Source: Proteobacteria bacterium UBA1148 (lineage in GTDB: Bacteria; Pseudomonadota; Gammaproteobacteria; Steroidobacterales; Rariloculaceae). Taken from it: DNA of 24,443 nt. Location: the NCBI GenBank assembly GCA_002311835.1, contig DBZY01000068.1, positions 1 to 24,443 of the forward strand, given 5' to 3'. A program made the position numbers and the translations under genes. Under the pieces are notes generated by a model that searched no databases, was not told the origin of the DNA, and worked only from the letters and a program-made list of their open reading frames with translations. Positions 1-9,065 of the stretch are shown here, in pieces; within the stretch, counting starts at the first letter, position 1, and each line of letters begins with the position of its first letter.

Positions 1-73
1 CTCAGATGAGATTTTACGAATACTGGATTGGTAGATCTAAAAAAAAGAATTAAATAAAACCCACATGTTGAAC

Positions 74-1909
74 TCACTCGACAGTGACTGATTTAGCTAG
101 ATTGCGAGGCTGATCCACATCGGTACCCTTTAGTACGGCAGTGTGATATGCCAACAGCTGCAGCGGCACGGTGTAAAGAAGCGGTTCTTGAATTGGTTGC
201 ACGTGCGCGGGCATCCGCAAGATACGCACATTGTCGCTATCGCTTAAGTCCACTGCCGGATCTGCGAAAACATATAGCTGCCCCCCCCGGGCTCTGACTT
301 CCTCAAGATTCGACTTAAGTTTATCCAATAACTCATTATTGGGTGCGACAGCTACCACGGGCATATCGTCATCCACCAGAGCTAGGGGGCCATGCTTAAG
401 CTCGCCCGCTGCATAAGCTTCAGCATGAATATAAGAAATCTCCTTCAGCTTCAAAGCCCCTTCCATAGCGATAGGGTTCAATGCCCCGCGGCCTAAAAAC
501 AAAGCATGGTCCTTGTCTGCAAACTCTCTGGCCAGATCTGCGATGGCATCATTCAACACTAAGCTCTGCTCAACCATTCCTGGTATTTCCGCCAGATGAG
601 TGACTAGCTCTCGTTCCGCACCTGAATCCAATCCTTGATGCCTAGCGATCGCTATTGTCAACATGAGTAGTGCTGCAAGCTGAGTTGTGAAAGCTTTTGT
701 CGACGCGACACCAATCTCCTGTCCTGCGCGAGTCATCAGCACTAAATCTGCTTCTCGTGTTAAAGAACTCTCAGAGACGTTACAAATGCCTAATGTGGCG
801 AGATAACCAAACTGTTTAGCTACCCGCAACGCCGCTAGTGTGTCAGCGGTTTCGCCAGACTGAGAAATGACCACAAAGAGAGTATTGTCCGGTACCACCG
901 GAGACCGGTAGCGATACTCGCTGGCGATGTCCACGGTACAAGGCAGCCGCGCGATCTCTTCAAGCTGATATCGCGCCACCAACCCCGCATGATAACTGGT
1001 GCCACACGCAACGATGTGTATGCCAGTTACTTTGTTAAGAACCTCCTCTGCGTTCGTACCAAACACAGAATCTGGAATACTACCATCACTAATTCGCTCT
1101 TCCAGGGTTCGTATCAGAGCGGCGGGTTGCTCATGAATCTCTTTCTCCATGTAGTGTTGAAACCGGCCTCGTTCGGCTGCATCTGCTGTGAGTTCGCTCT
1201 CTCGAATCGGTCTCTCTACCTGGTGGCCTTCAGCATCAAATATCTGCACCGAGTCCTTCCGCACTACCGCGATGTCCCCTTCTTCAAGAAATTGGAAGCG
1301 TTGGGTCACAGGCAACAATGCTGAGACATCAGATGCAACAAAATTCTCCCCGGAACCTAGCCCTACTACAACCGGCGTGCCTGAGCGAGCAATGAACAGC
1401 GCCTCGGGATCGTGAGTACTAAGAACGACTATTGACGCGTAACCGCCCTCCAGTTCTTTTACTGTTCGGCTTACCGCTAGGCGCACATCGTCGGTCTCTG
1501 CAAGATGATAGTGAACCCGGTGCGCAATGACCTCCGTGTCGGTCTCTGAACTAAACTCGAATCCCTCCGCTTCTAGTTCCGCGCGCAGCTTCGCATGGTT
1601 TTCAATGATGCCGTTATGAACCACGGCAATTTCATTGCCGGACATATGGGGATGCGCATTATTTTCGCTAGGTGTACCGTGCGTTGCCCAGCGTGTGTGG
1701 GCTACGCCTATGTTACCGCCCACGTTCTGGTCTTTGAGTGCATCTTTAAGCCCTTTCACCTTGCCCAAACGCCTCACACACTTAAGTTTCTGATCATGGA
1801 CTATTGCTAGACCCGCCGAATCGTAACCACGATATTCTAGGCGCTGAAGCCCCTCTATGAGAATGGGTATTACGTCGCGCTCGGCTACTGCGCCTATGAT
1901 TCCGCACAT
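74..1909 (-). CDS. glmS: Glutamine--fructose-6-phosphate aminotransferase (isomerizing) GlmS
   Basis: GlmS makes glucosamine-6-phosphate from fructose-6-phosphate and glutamine in the cytoplasm, the first committed step to UDP-GlcNAc, peptidoglycan and LPS. The 611 residues match the family length (E. coli 609). The protein begins MCGIIGAV, so Cys2 becomes the N-terminal nucleophile of the class II glutamine amidotransferase domain (about residues 2-230); TRWATHG follows at about residue 72. Two SIS sugar-isomerase domains fill the C-terminal half, with CGTSYHAG near 303 and the ELKHGPLAL region. The end, QPRNLAKSVTVE, holds the conserved catalytic-site lysine. A GGGAGG ribosome site lies 10 nt before ATG. 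The gene is downstream of glmU with a 72-nt gap, so co-transcription is likely. No glmS ribozyme was seen upstream. The first 73 bases of the window, downstream of its stop, hold T-rich sequence on this strand but no clear terminator hairpin. Confidence 0.98.
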   Translation of the reverse strand: MCGIIGAVAERDVIPILIEGLQRLEYRGYDSAGLAIVHDQKLKCVRRLGKVKGLKDALKDQNVGGNIGVAHTRWATHGTPSENNAHPHMSGNEIAVVHNGIIENHAKLRAELEAEGFEFSSETDTEVIAHRVHYHLAETDDVRLAVSRTVKELEGGYASIVVLSTHDPEALFIARSGTPVVVGLGSGENFVASDVSALLPVTQRFQFLEEGDIAVVRKDSVQIFDAEGHQVERPIRESELTADAAERGRFQHYMEKEIHEQPAALIRTLEERISDGSIPDSVFGTNAEEVLNKVTGIHIVACGTSYHAGLVARYQLEEIARLPCTVDIASEYRYRSPVVPDNTLFVVISQSGETADTLAALRVAKQFGYLATLGICNVSESSLTREADLVLMTRAGQEIGVASTKAFTTQLAALLMLTIAIARHQGLDSGAERELVTHLAEIPGMVEQSLVLNDAIADLAREFADKDHALFLGRGALNPIAMEGALKLKEISYIHAEAYAAGELKHGPLALVDDDMPVVAVAPNNELLDKLKSNLEEVRARGGQLYVFADPAVDLSDSDNVRILRMPAHVQPIQEPLLYTVPLQLLAYHTAVLKGTDVDQPRNLAKSVTVE

Positions 1910-1981
1910 AAGGCACTATCCTCCCAAGAAATCATTAAAACCATTATTGCAAAGCGACGCGGAAATAGTTGAACGTGCCTT

Positions 1982-3349
1982 TCACTTAGCGGGTTTTGTG
2001 GGGCGTTTCCAGCCCTTTACCGTTGCTTGACGATTCCGCTCCACGGCCAAGGCTTCACCGGGCACATTCTTCGTGATGGTTGATCCTGCAGCAATGGTGG
2101 CACCAGCTCCTATTTCAAGTGGTGCCACTAGCATAGCGCCAGACCCTACAAACACTCTGTCACCGATTTGCGTTCGATGCTTCGCTGCACCGTCATAGTT
2201 GCAGGTTATCGTTCCAGCTCCGATGTTCACATCTTGACCGACCCGCGTATCCCCCACGTAGCTCAGGTGATTCATCTTGCTACCCGGCGCGACACTGCTT
2301 GCTTTAACCTCGACAAAGTTACCAACCTTTACTCGCTCCTCAAATTCCGTGCCTGGTCGAAGTCGTGCGAATGGCCCGATCTCGCAGTGCGACCCCGCTA
2401 CTACGCCATCAATTACACAGTGCTCGTGAACTCTACAGTCATCGCCCAAACTAGTATCTGAAATAATCGCGTTAGGGCCTATTTGCACACGATCTCCGAG
2501 TACAACATCTCCCGAAAAAACGACCCCTACGTCGATAAAAACATCTCGACCAATCGTTAGCGCGCCGCGAAGATCAAACCGTCCAGGATCAGCGAGCGTT
2601 GCGCCTCGCGCCATAACATCTTGGGCGTAACGTCGCTGCAGAACGCGCTCAGCCGCCGCGAGTTGTACTCGATCGTTAACTCCCAATACCTCATCGGGGT
2701 CTGCTACGGAGACACCGACCACCGGAACACCTTCCCCAACCGCCATAGCGATAACGTCTGTCAGGTAAAATTCGCCTTGGTGGTTGTCATCATTCAATAC
2801 CTCCACCCAACGACGGAGTGAGCTGGCCTGAGCTACCATCATTCCGGTATTGATCTCATTGATAGCGCGCTGCGCCGGCGTGGCATCCTTATCCTCAACT
2901 ATGGCCGTGACCGCACCCTCATCGTCACGCAGTATCCGACCATAACCGCAGGGCTTCTCCAAAAAAACAGTGAGCAACGCTATCCCGCCCGTGGGCACCT
3001 CCCCAAGCAGCGCCCTCAGACTTACTACTGTTACCAGCGGAACATCTCCGAAAAGAACAAGGATCTGGTGGTCTTCCGGAATCCCTGGTAGTGCCTGCCC
3101 TAACGCATGGCCTGTACCGAGTTGCTCAGCCTGAAGAGTCCAATCCACGGTTAACTCGGGGAACGCTTTTGGGACAGCCTCGCCACCGTGCCCATACACC
3201 ACGTTTATGGCTTTCGGTTCCAGCGCGGCCGCCGTATCAAGGACATGAGATAGCATATTGCGGCCCCCTAGGGGCTGTAACACCTTCGGCATGTCGGAGT
3301 TCATGCGCTTACCCTGACCTGCTGCCAGGATGACGGTAGTTAACGCCAC
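1982..3349 (-). CDS. glmU: Bifunctional GlmU: glucosamine-1-P N-acetyltransferase / UDP-GlcNAc pyrophosphorylase
   Basis: GlmU catalyses the last two steps to UDP-N-acetylglucosamine: acetylation of GlcN-1-P by acetyl-CoA, then uridyl transfer from UTP. At 455 residues it is full length (E. coli 456). The N-terminal nucleotidyltransferase domain (about 1-228) starts with LAAGQGKRM and PKVLQPL, the UTP-binding loop; FGDVPL gives the metal-binding aspartate. The C-terminal left-handed beta-helix (about 250-440) shows hexapeptide repeats and the acetyltransferase-site segments RLRPGTEFEERVKVGNFVE, NHLSYVGD and NIGAGTITCNYDG. The start codon is GTG, with AAGGA about 9 nt upstream. It is the first gene after atpC (71-nt gap) on the same strand, and no terminator was recognised between them, so read-through from the atp operon is possible. 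Confidence 0.98.
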   Translation of the reverse strand: MALTTVILAAGQGKRMNSDMPKVLQPLGGRNMLSHVLDTAAALEPKAINVVYGHGGEAVPKAFPELTVDWTLQAEQLGTGHALGQALPGIPEDHQILVLFGDVPLVTVVSLRALLGEVPTGGIALLTVFLEKPCGYGRILRDDEGAVTAIVEDKDATPAQRAINEINTGMMVAQASSLRRWVEVLNDDNHQGEFYLTDVIAMAVGEGVPVVGVSVADPDEVLGVNDRVQLAAAERVLQRRYAQDVMARGATLADPGRFDLRGALTIGRDVFIDVGVVFSGDVVLGDRVQIGPNAIISDTSLGDDCRVHEHCVIDGVVAGSHCEIGPFARLRPGTEFEERVKVGNFVEVKASSVAPGSKMNHLSYVGDTRVGQDVNIGAGTITCNYDGAAKHRTQIGDRVFVGSGAMLVAPLEIGAGATIAAGSTITKNVPGEALAVERNRQATVKGWKRPTKPAK

Positions 3350-3420
3350 GATGGTGCGTCCTTTGGTCTCTTACAGATTAGTGACTGCAATAATAGCGCG
3401 CTGGCGGACCAGAGGGCGGC

Positions 3421-3837
3421 TCAACGCCTACCTTTTAGGTTTTCAGCCGCTCGGTAACGCGCCTCGGCTTCAACGAGATCTCTCTGCGCCTGCTCAAGAT
3501 CAATCTCCCCGTGACGCCCCTCTAGTGCTTCCCGTGCCCTTTCCCTTGCTTCCAACGCTGCAGCTTCATCAAGATCCTCAGCTCGCAACGCACTGTCGGC
3601 CAGTACAGTCACAAGCTGAGGTTGTATCTCCAGGATTCCTCCAGAGACATAGAAAAACTGCTCCTCACCCTCTGACGTTTGCACACGGACCTCTCCTGGT
3701 TTGAGATCAGTCAACAGTGGAGCATGACGTGGAGCAATACCGATTTCGCCGAGCTGTCCCGGCGCGAACACCATCTCCGCCTCTCCGGAGAATATCTCCC
3801 CCTCGGCGCTAACGATATCAACGTGTATGCTGGCCAT
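3421..3837 (-). CDS. atpC: F1Fo ATP synthase epsilon subunit
   Basis: Epsilon is the small central-stalk subunit that helps couple F1 to the c-ring and can inhibit ATP hydrolysis. The 138 residues fit the family. The N-terminal beta-sandwich (about 1-85) carries VDIVSAEGEIFSGEAE and the GELGI..RHAPLLT-type pattern (GQLGEIGIAPRHAPLLTDL). A charged two-helix C-terminal domain (about 90-138) is rich in Ala, Glu and Arg. It is the last gene of the atp operon, 18 nt after atpD. The Met start at 3837 fits the usual family N-terminus (MASIHVDIVS). Confidence 0.97.
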   Translation of the reverse strand: MASIHVDIVSAEGEIFSGEAEMVFAPGQLGEIGIAPRHAPLLTDLKPGEVRVQTSEGEEQFFYVSGGILEIQPQLVTVLADSALRAEDLDEAAALEARERAREALEGRHGEIDLEQAQRDLVEAEARYRAAENLKGRR

Positions 3838-3855
3838 GATTCTTGCCGTCCCAAC

Positions 3856-5235
3856 CTACTGCAGGTTCTTGGCCCGCTCTTCTGCCTCTTCAATGGGTCC
3901 AACCATGTAGAACGCCTGCTCCGGCAGATGGTCAAATTCACCTGCAATAATGGCCTTAAAGCCATTGACGGTTTCTTTTAGTGGAACGTACTTGCCGGGA
4001 CTCCCGGTGAATGTTTCTGCAACGGTGAAGGGCTGGGACAGGAAACGTTGAATCTTGCGCGCCCTTTGCACTATCAGTTTATCGTCCTCGGAAAGCTCAT
4101 CCATTCCGAGAATGGCAATGATGTCCTGGAGTTCCTTGTAACGTTGTAACACTGCTTGAACGGAACGCGTCGTCTGGTAGTGCTCCTCACCAATAACGTT
4201 TGGGTCCAACAACCGACTGGTAGAGTCCAAAGGATCCACGGCAGGATAAATTCCCAGCTCTGCAATCTGACGCGACAACACCAACGTCGCATCCAGATGG
4301 GCAAAGGTGGTAGCCGGAGAAGGATCGGTTAAATCATCTGCAGGGACATAAACAGCCTGGAACGATGTGATGGATCCAGTGCTTGTTGAGGTGATACGCT
4401 CTTGCAACACGCCCATTTCTTCGGCCAGCGTTGGCTGATACCCGACAGCCGAGGGCATTCGGCCTAGCAAAGCCGATACCTCAGTGCCGGCCAGGGTGTA
4501 GCGATAGATGTTGTCGATGAACATCAACACGTCACGTCCCTCATCACGAAAGTATTCAGCGATTGTCAAACCCGTTAATCCCACGCGAAGGCGGTTACCA
4601 GGAGGTTCATTCATCTGCCCGTAGACCAGAGAAACCTTGTCAAGAACCTTCGATTCCTTCATCTCGTAGTAGAAATCGTTTCCTTCGCGAGTTCGCTCCC
4701 CTACACCAGCAAACACGGAGTACCCGCCATGAGCCTTGGCGATGTTGTTGATCAACTCCATCAGTGTGACCGTCTTACCAACACCGGCACCACCGAATAA
4801 ACCAATCTTGCCACCCTTCGAAATTGGCATGATTAGGTCAATGACCTTAACGCCCGTCTCTAATAGCTCCGTCGTGGTAGTTTGATCCTCATAGGCAGGA
4901 GGATCGCGGTGGATAGGCCAGCGCTCCTCCTCACCGATTTCCCCGGCGTTGTCGATGGGTCTACCCAGGACATCCATGATTCGTCCTAAGGTTTTCTCAC
5001 CGACGGGGACTGTAATCGGCTGGCCCGTGTTATTAACGGGTAAGCCGCGCTTTAATCCCTCACTCGACCCCATTGCGATCGCACGTACAACGCCATCGCC
5101 GAGTTGCTGTTGAACTTCCAACGTTAAATTCTGCTCGTCCAGTTGCAGAGCGTCATAAATCTTCGGGATAGCCTCTCGAGGAAACTCGACGTCAACTACC
5201 GCGCCAATGACTTGAACAATCGTACCGGTGCTCAT
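3856..5235 (-). CDS. atpD: F1Fo ATP synthase beta subunit (catalytic)
   Basis: The beta subunit carries the three catalytic nucleotide sites of F1. Its 459 residues equal the usual length. Walker A is GGAGVGKT (residues 148-155) and the catalytic glutamate is in GERTREGND (Glu180). The Walker B region reads VLMFIDNIYRYT, the enterobacterial-like form. Near-identity with E. coli AtpD continues through SALLGRMPSAVGYQPTLAEE and YVPADDLTDPSPATTFAHLD. An AGGA site lies about 10 nt before ATG. It sits between atpG and atpC with 18-21 nt gaps, which fits a single polycistronic message. Confidence 0.99.
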   Translation of the reverse strand: MSTGTIVQVIGAVVDVEFPREAIPKIYDALQLDEQNLTLEVQQQLGDGVVRAIAMGSSEGLKRGLPVNNTGQPITVPVGEKTLGRIMDVLGRPIDNAGEIGEEERWPIHRDPPAYEDQTTTTELLETGVKVIDLIMPISKGGKIGLFGGAGVGKTVTLMELINNIAKAHGGYSVFAGVGERTREGNDFYYEMKESKVLDKVSLVYGQMNEPPGNRLRVGLTGLTIAEYFRDEGRDVLMFIDNIYRYTLAGTEVSALLGRMPSAVGYQPTLAEEMGVLQERITSTSTGSITSFQAVYVPADDLTDPSPATTFAHLDATLVLSRQIAELGIYPAVDPLDSTSRLLDPNVIGEEHYQTTRSVQAVLQRYKELQDIIAILGMDELSEDDKLIVQRARKIQRFLSQPFTVAETFTGSPGKYVPLKETVNGFKAIIAGEFDHLPEQAFYMVGPIEEAEERAKNLQ

Positions 5236-5256
5236 GGATTCTTAATCCTTCCTAAT

Positions 5257-6117
5257 CTAGACGGCCGCTGCGCCGCCGACAATTTCTGAAATTTCCTGAG
5301 TGATAGCCGCCTGGCGGGCCTTGTTGTAAGCAAGTTGTAGCCGATCGACAAACTTGCCAGCGTTATCAGTAGCAGATTTCATCGCTACCATTTTAGAAGC
5401 CATCTCACAGGCAATGTTTTCAACGACAGCGCGGTAGACCTGTGCCTCGACATAGCGCGTAAGTACATTAGTTAATAGGTCGGATGCGTCTGGTTCGTAT
5501 ATGTAGTCCCAGTGTTCCTGCAGGTCATCTGCGCCAACAGGCTCGACAGGCAGAAGGGTCCTGATATCTGGTGTTTGTATCATGGTATTAACAAATACGT
5601 TATGCGCCAGAAATAGCCGATCGATGGTTTCTTCCTTGTAAGCTTCCGTCATGCTTGTTATCGGCCCTATTAGGTCCTCCATCTTTGGCATATCGCCTAG
5701 GTGGGTCGCTACAGAAACGATGTTCGTCTTGAGCCGGCGAAAAAAAGCTACCCCCTTCGCACCCAGTAAACACAAATCAACCTCGACCCCTTTTTTTTGC
5801 CATTCGCTGATGTCGTTCAAAAGTGCGCGAAATAAGTTAACATTTAAGGATCCGCATAAACCACGATCCGATGTAACAACAATGTAACCAATCCGTTTAA
5901 TTTTGCGTTCCTCAAGATACGGATTGTGAAAATCCGGGCTGGCCTGGGATAAATGCCCGATGACCCTTCGAATGCCTTCAGCATAAGGCTTAGCAGCCTT
6001 CATGCGATCCTGGGTTTTTCTAAGTTTGGAAGCTGCGACCATTTCCATAGCACTGGTGATCTTCTGCGTATTTTTGACGCTGTTAATCTTTGTGCGAATT
6101 TCTTTGCCGACTGCCAT
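5257..6117 (-). CDS. atpG: F1Fo ATP synthase gamma subunit
   Basis: Gamma is the rotating shaft inside the alpha3-beta3 ring. The 286 residues match the family (E. coli 287). The N-terminal helix has the hallmark IRTKINSVKNTQKITSAMEMVAASKLRK, here seen as IRTKINSVKNTQKI followed by TSAMEMVAASKLRK. The C-terminal helix has the matching MVAMKSATDNAG and YNKARQAAITQEI segments, which form the coiled coil. An AAGGA site lies 8 nt before ATG. An A8 run on the coding strand (plus positions 5791-5798) encodes Gln-Lys-Lys without disturbing the frame. The gene lies between atpA and atpD with gaps of 21-23 nt. Confidence 0.98.
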   Translation of the reverse strand: MAVGKEIRTKINSVKNTQKITSAMEMVAASKLRKTQDRMKAAKPYAEGIRRVIGHLSQASPDFHNPYLEERKIKRIGYIVVTSDRGLCGSLNVNLFRALLNDISEWQKKGVEVDLCLLGAKGVAFFRRLKTNIVSVATHLGDMPKMEDLIGPITSMTEAYKEETIDRLFLAHNVFVNTMIQTPDIRTLLPVEPVGADDLQEHWDYIYEPDASDLLTNVLTRYVEAQVYRAVVENIACEMASKMVAMKSATDNAGKFVDRLQLAYNKARQAAITQEISEIVGGAAAV

Positions 6118-6140
6118 GCCGTTATTCCTTGAGCTCTAGC

Positions 6141-7682
6141 TCAGTACGCTCCCGTCGCCTTGAACTCGTCTAGCAATGTCTTGAGACCAGTCTGTATATC
6201 TTCGTCGAACCCACCGGTGCTGTTGATCTTATCCATTAGCTCAACAGCGTTGGTGCGTGCGTGTGCGTGCAATGCTGCCTCGAAAGGCGCAACTTTTTCT
6301 ACTTCCACATCGTCAAGGTATCCCTCGTTGACTGCGTAAAGAGAGATTGCCATCTCAGCAACTGACAATGGTGCGTACTGAGGCTGCTTCATAAGCTCCG
6401 TGACACGCTGACCGCGCTCCAACTGGCGGCGAGTCGCCTTATCCAGATCGGAGGCGAATTGGGAAAAGGCAGCAAGCTCGCGGTATTGAGCAAGCGCTAG
6501 CCGAATTCCGCCACCAAGCTTCTTGATCGCCTGAGTCTGGGCGGCACCGCCCACCCGCGAGACTGAAAGACCTGCGTTAATCGCTGGCCGAATTCCCGCA
6601 TTAAACAGATCAGTCTCCAGAAATATTTGTCCGTCTGTGATGGAAATAACGTTAGTTGGCACAAATGCCGAAACATCTCCAGCCTGAGTTTCGATGATGG
6701 GCAGCGCCGTCAACGAACCGGTTTTGCCCTTGATCTTTCCCTTTGTGGCTTCTTCCACATAATCCTCGTTGACTCGCGAGGCCCTCTCAAGAAGACGTGA
6801 ATGCAAATAAAATACGTCCCCCGGATAGGCTTCCCGCCCTGGAGGCCGTCTCAACAGTAGGGAAATCTGGCGATATGCCCAAGCCTGCTTGGTCAAATCA
6901 TCGTAAATGATCAGCGCGTCTTCACCACGGTCTCGAAAATACTCTCCCATTGAGCACCCCGCGTAGGGTGCAATGTATTGCATAGCAGCTGATTCAGAAG
7001 CGGAAGCGACCACCACTGTTGTGTGCTCCATAGCCCCCTCGTCTTCTAACCGACGTACGACGTTAGCGACTGTGGAGTTCTTCTGCCCGATGGCGACATA
7101 GATACACTTAATACCGCTGCCTCTTTGGTTGATAATCGTATCGATAGCGACCGCGCTCTTACCGGTTTGTCGGTCCCCGATAATGAGCTCACGCTGCCCG
7201 CGACCGATCGGTACCATTGAATCGATGGACTTCAATCCCGTCTGCACAGGCTGATCAACAGACTTACGCTCGATGACTCCGGGAGCCACTTTTTCAATGG
7301 GAGATGTTGCGGCAGCATCGATCGGTCCCTTTCCGTCGAGCGGATTGCCCAGTGCATCAACAACTCGCCCTAATAACGACTTGCCCACCGGAACCTCCAA
7401 AATTCTGCCGGTCGTCTTAACCACATCCCCTTCGGAAATGTGCTTGTACTTTCCAAGTACAACGGCGCCCACTGAATCCTGTTCCAGATTCAAGGCAAGA
7501 CCGAAGCTGCCGCCTGGAAATTCAATCATTTCTCCGTACTGAACGTCGGCGAGTCCGTGAATTCGGACGATTCCATCGGTCAGCGCAATAACTGTACCTA
7601 CATCGCGAGCTTCGGCTTTGACATCGAACCCTTCGATGCGCTTCTTAATCAGGTCGCTGATCTCGGATGCTTTGAGTACCAT
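6141..7682 (-). CDS. atpA: F1Fo ATP synthase alpha subunit
   Basis: Alpha alternates with beta in the F1 head and holds the non-catalytic nucleotide sites. The 513 residues equal E. coli AtpA. Walker A is GDRQTGKS (169-176), followed by YVAIGQKNSTVANV and IIYDDLTKQAWAYRQ (Walker B). The arginine-finger region NAGLSVSRVGGAAQ is intact and the C-terminus has the usual acidic helix. A strong AGGGG site lies 7 nt before ATG. The stop is 23 nt before atpG, and the gene follows atpH by 11 nt. Confidence 0.99.
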   Translation of the reverse strand: MVLKASEISDLIKKRIEGFDVKAEARDVGTVIALTDGIVRIHGLADVQYGEMIEFPGGSFGLALNLEQDSVGAVVLGKYKHISEGDVVKTTGRILEVPVGKSLLGRVVDALGNPLDGKGPIDAAATSPIEKVAPGVIERKSVDQPVQTGLKSIDSMVPIGRGQRELIIGDRQTGKSAVAIDTIINQRGSGIKCIYVAIGQKNSTVANVVRRLEDEGAMEHTTVVVASASESAAMQYIAPYAGCSMGEYFRDRGEDALIIYDDLTKQAWAYRQISLLLRRPPGREAYPGDVFYLHSRLLERASRVNEDYVEEATKGKIKGKTGSLTALPIIETQAGDVSAFVPTNVISITDGQIFLETDLFNAGIRPAINAGLSVSRVGGAAQTQAIKKLGGGIRLALAQYRELAAFSQFASDLDKATRRQLERGQRVTELMKQPQYAPLSVAEMAISLYAVNEGYLDDVEVEKVAPFEAALHAHARTNAVELMDKINSTGGFDEDIQTGLKTLLDEFKATGAY

Positions 7683-7693
7683 CTAAATTCCCC

Positions 7694-8248
7694 TTACGAA
7701 GCGAGTGTTTCCGCTAACTCGCTCAACCGACTTTTCACAGATCCATCGATAACCCGACCTTCGGCGTAAATGACTGCGCCGCCTATAAGTTCCGGATCCT
7801 CTCTAACTTCAAGTTCAACCGCCCTGCCCAAGTTTTTCTCTAAGCTCGTCTTTATCTGTTCTACCACTGACTCCTGCACACCCGTGGCGGTGACCAGTTG
7901 CACTTTTACGGTATTCTCCGCCCAGGCCTTGAGCTCATCAAACTGCATAGCGATTTCCGGTATGACTGCTAGACGCTCATTCTCTGCTAGTAGTCGAAGC
8001 AAGTTTTCACCGCGCCCCGATGAAAACACCTCCGCGTTGCCCACGTCGGCACAGACCTCCTGCAGGAAGCGAACGCGCTCATCCTGGTTGAGATCGCGTC
8101 TGGACAAGAACTCTTTAGCAACAGAATCACCCGTGACCTCCGCAGCGGTCGACAATGCCGTCGACCAGACTGAGAGCTCTTTGTCATCGCTAGCTAGCTC
8201 AAATATGGCCCGAGCGTAGGGACGTGCGAGTGTACTAGTGTCGGCCAT
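7694..8248 (-). CDS. atpH: F1Fo ATP synthase delta subunit
   Basis: Delta (OSCP) sits on top of F1 and links it to the peripheral stalk. The 184 residues are close to the family length (E. coli 177). The N-terminus TLARPYARAIFELA is the conserved helical start of the OSCP domain, and the C-terminal region VELEVREDPELIGGAVIYAEGRVIDGSVKSRL is the conserved LIGG-type segment. Together with position between atpF and atpA this makes the call secure. The ribosome site is weak (GGTAA upstream of ATG), and atpF ends only 9 nt upstream, so translational coupling is plausible. Confidence 0.97.
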   Translation of the reverse strand: MADTSTLARPYARAIFELASDDKELSVWSTALSTAAEVTGDSVAKEFLSRRDLNQDERVRFLQEVCADVGNAEVFSSGRGENLLRLLAENERLAVIPEIAMQFDELKAWAENTVKVQLVTATGVQESVVEQIKTSLEKNLGRAVELEVREDPELIGGAVIYAEGRVIDGSVKSRLSELAETLAS

Positions 8249-8257
8249 TCTGTTTAC

Positions 8258-8728
8258 CTATAAATCGGCTGCGAGCTGATCAAGAAAAGCCCGGTGGGCC
8301 ACTTCGTCAATTTCACGCAAAAGGATTTTTTCAGCACCTACAATTGCAATAGTGGCAACCTGTTGACGAAGTTCATCACGAGCGCGGTTAATTTCCACCT
8401 CGAGTTCTGATTGTGCGCTGTCGAGTCTTTTACGTTTTTCAACCTCTCCCTCGGACCTCGCCTCTTCGACAATATCGTTAGCGCGCGCATTTGCCTTACT
8501 GAGTACGGCTCGCGCCTGGTCGCGCGCCTCTTCAATAATTTTCCCAGCTTCTACTCCAGCCTGTTTAAGGTCGCCCTGCCCCTTCTCCGCTGCAGCAAGA
8601 CCGTCAGCAATGGTTTTCTCACGTTCCTCCATCGCCCCTCTGATCAACGGCCAAACGAACGTCATGGTGAACCAGACCAAAAGGCCAAAGACCAACATTT
8701 GCGCGAACAGTGTGACGTTAATGCTCAC
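8258..8728 (-). CDS. atpF: F1Fo ATP synthase subunit b
   Basis: Subunit b forms the dimeric peripheral stalk. The 156 residues equal the family norm. One N-terminal membrane segment (about residues 7-28, FAQMLVFGLLVWFTMTFVWP) is followed by a long, charged helix rich in Glu, Arg, Ala and Lys, as expected for the right-handed coiled coil. The start codon is GTG, with a strong GGAGG about 6 nt upstream; the family N-terminus (short polar start before the membrane helix) supports it. It lies between atpE and atpH. Confidence 0.97.
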   Translation of the reverse strand: MSINVTLFAQMLVFGLLVWFTMTFVWPLIRGAMEEREKTIADGLAAAEKGQGDLKQAGVEAGKIIEEARDQARAVLSKANARANDIVEEARSEGEVEKRKRLDSAQSELEVEINRARDELRQQVATIAIVGAEKILLREIDEVAHRAFLDQLAADL

Positions 8729-8753
8729 AATCTGCCTCCAGAAAAAAGATTGT

Positions 8754-9017
8754 TCAGCCGCCTAGCGGTCCCAGAAACGGGTTGGCAAAAGTGAAAAACA
8801 AAGCTACGCCGACGCCAATCATGGTAACCGCATCTAGCAAGCCCGCCACGATAAACATCTTGATTTGCAACATGGGTACGAGCTCGGGCTGCCTAGCTGC
8901 GCCTTCCAGGAATCGTCCGCCCAGTAAGCCAAAACCGATGGCCGTCCCCAATGCGCCCATGCCTATGAGAAGCGCCACTGCTACGGCGGTTCCCGCTTGT
9001 ACTAATGCTATTTCCAT
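8754..9017 (-). CDS. atpE: F1Fo ATP synthase subunit c (proton-binding ring)
   Basis: Subunit c forms the membrane ring that carries ions. The open frame extends to 9044, but the ATG at 9017 was chosen because AGGAGG lies 4 nt upstream and the resulting 87 residues start MEIALVQAG like the family. Helix 1 has the glycine motif GALGTAIGFGLLGG; the polar loop is ARQPEL; helix 2 carries the essential carboxylate as Asp62 in GLLDAVTM. Aspartate and the absence of a sodium-type Glu-Ser pair at this site suggest proton coupling (inference). The C-terminal tail NPFLGPLGG is slightly longer than in E. coli (79 residues). Confidence 0.97.
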   Translation of the reverse strand: MEIALVQAGTAVAVALLIGMGALGTAIGFGLLGGRFLEGAARQPELVPMLQIKMFIVAGLLDAVTMIGVGVALFFTFANPFLGPLGG

Positions 9018-9065
9018 GGTTCCTCCTAAGTCCAGAAAGGTCACAAGCCCTTCGAGAATTCTGCG

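Noticed and set aside
73..88. Small TCACT/AGTGA inverted repeat at the glmS end as a terminator
   Set aside because: It is inside the coding sequence and the T-rich region starts about 17 nt later, so it does not form a standard intrinsic terminator.
281..288. C8 run (G8 on the coding strand) in glmS as a phase-variation tract
   Set aside because: It encodes conserved-region residues Arg-Gly-Gly in an intact essential gene; a single 8-base run is not enough to propose switching.
9018..9044. Longer atpE start adding nine residues
   Set aside because: The ATG at 9017 has a strong AGGAGG site and gives the family N-terminus; the upstream extension would contain that site as coding sequence.
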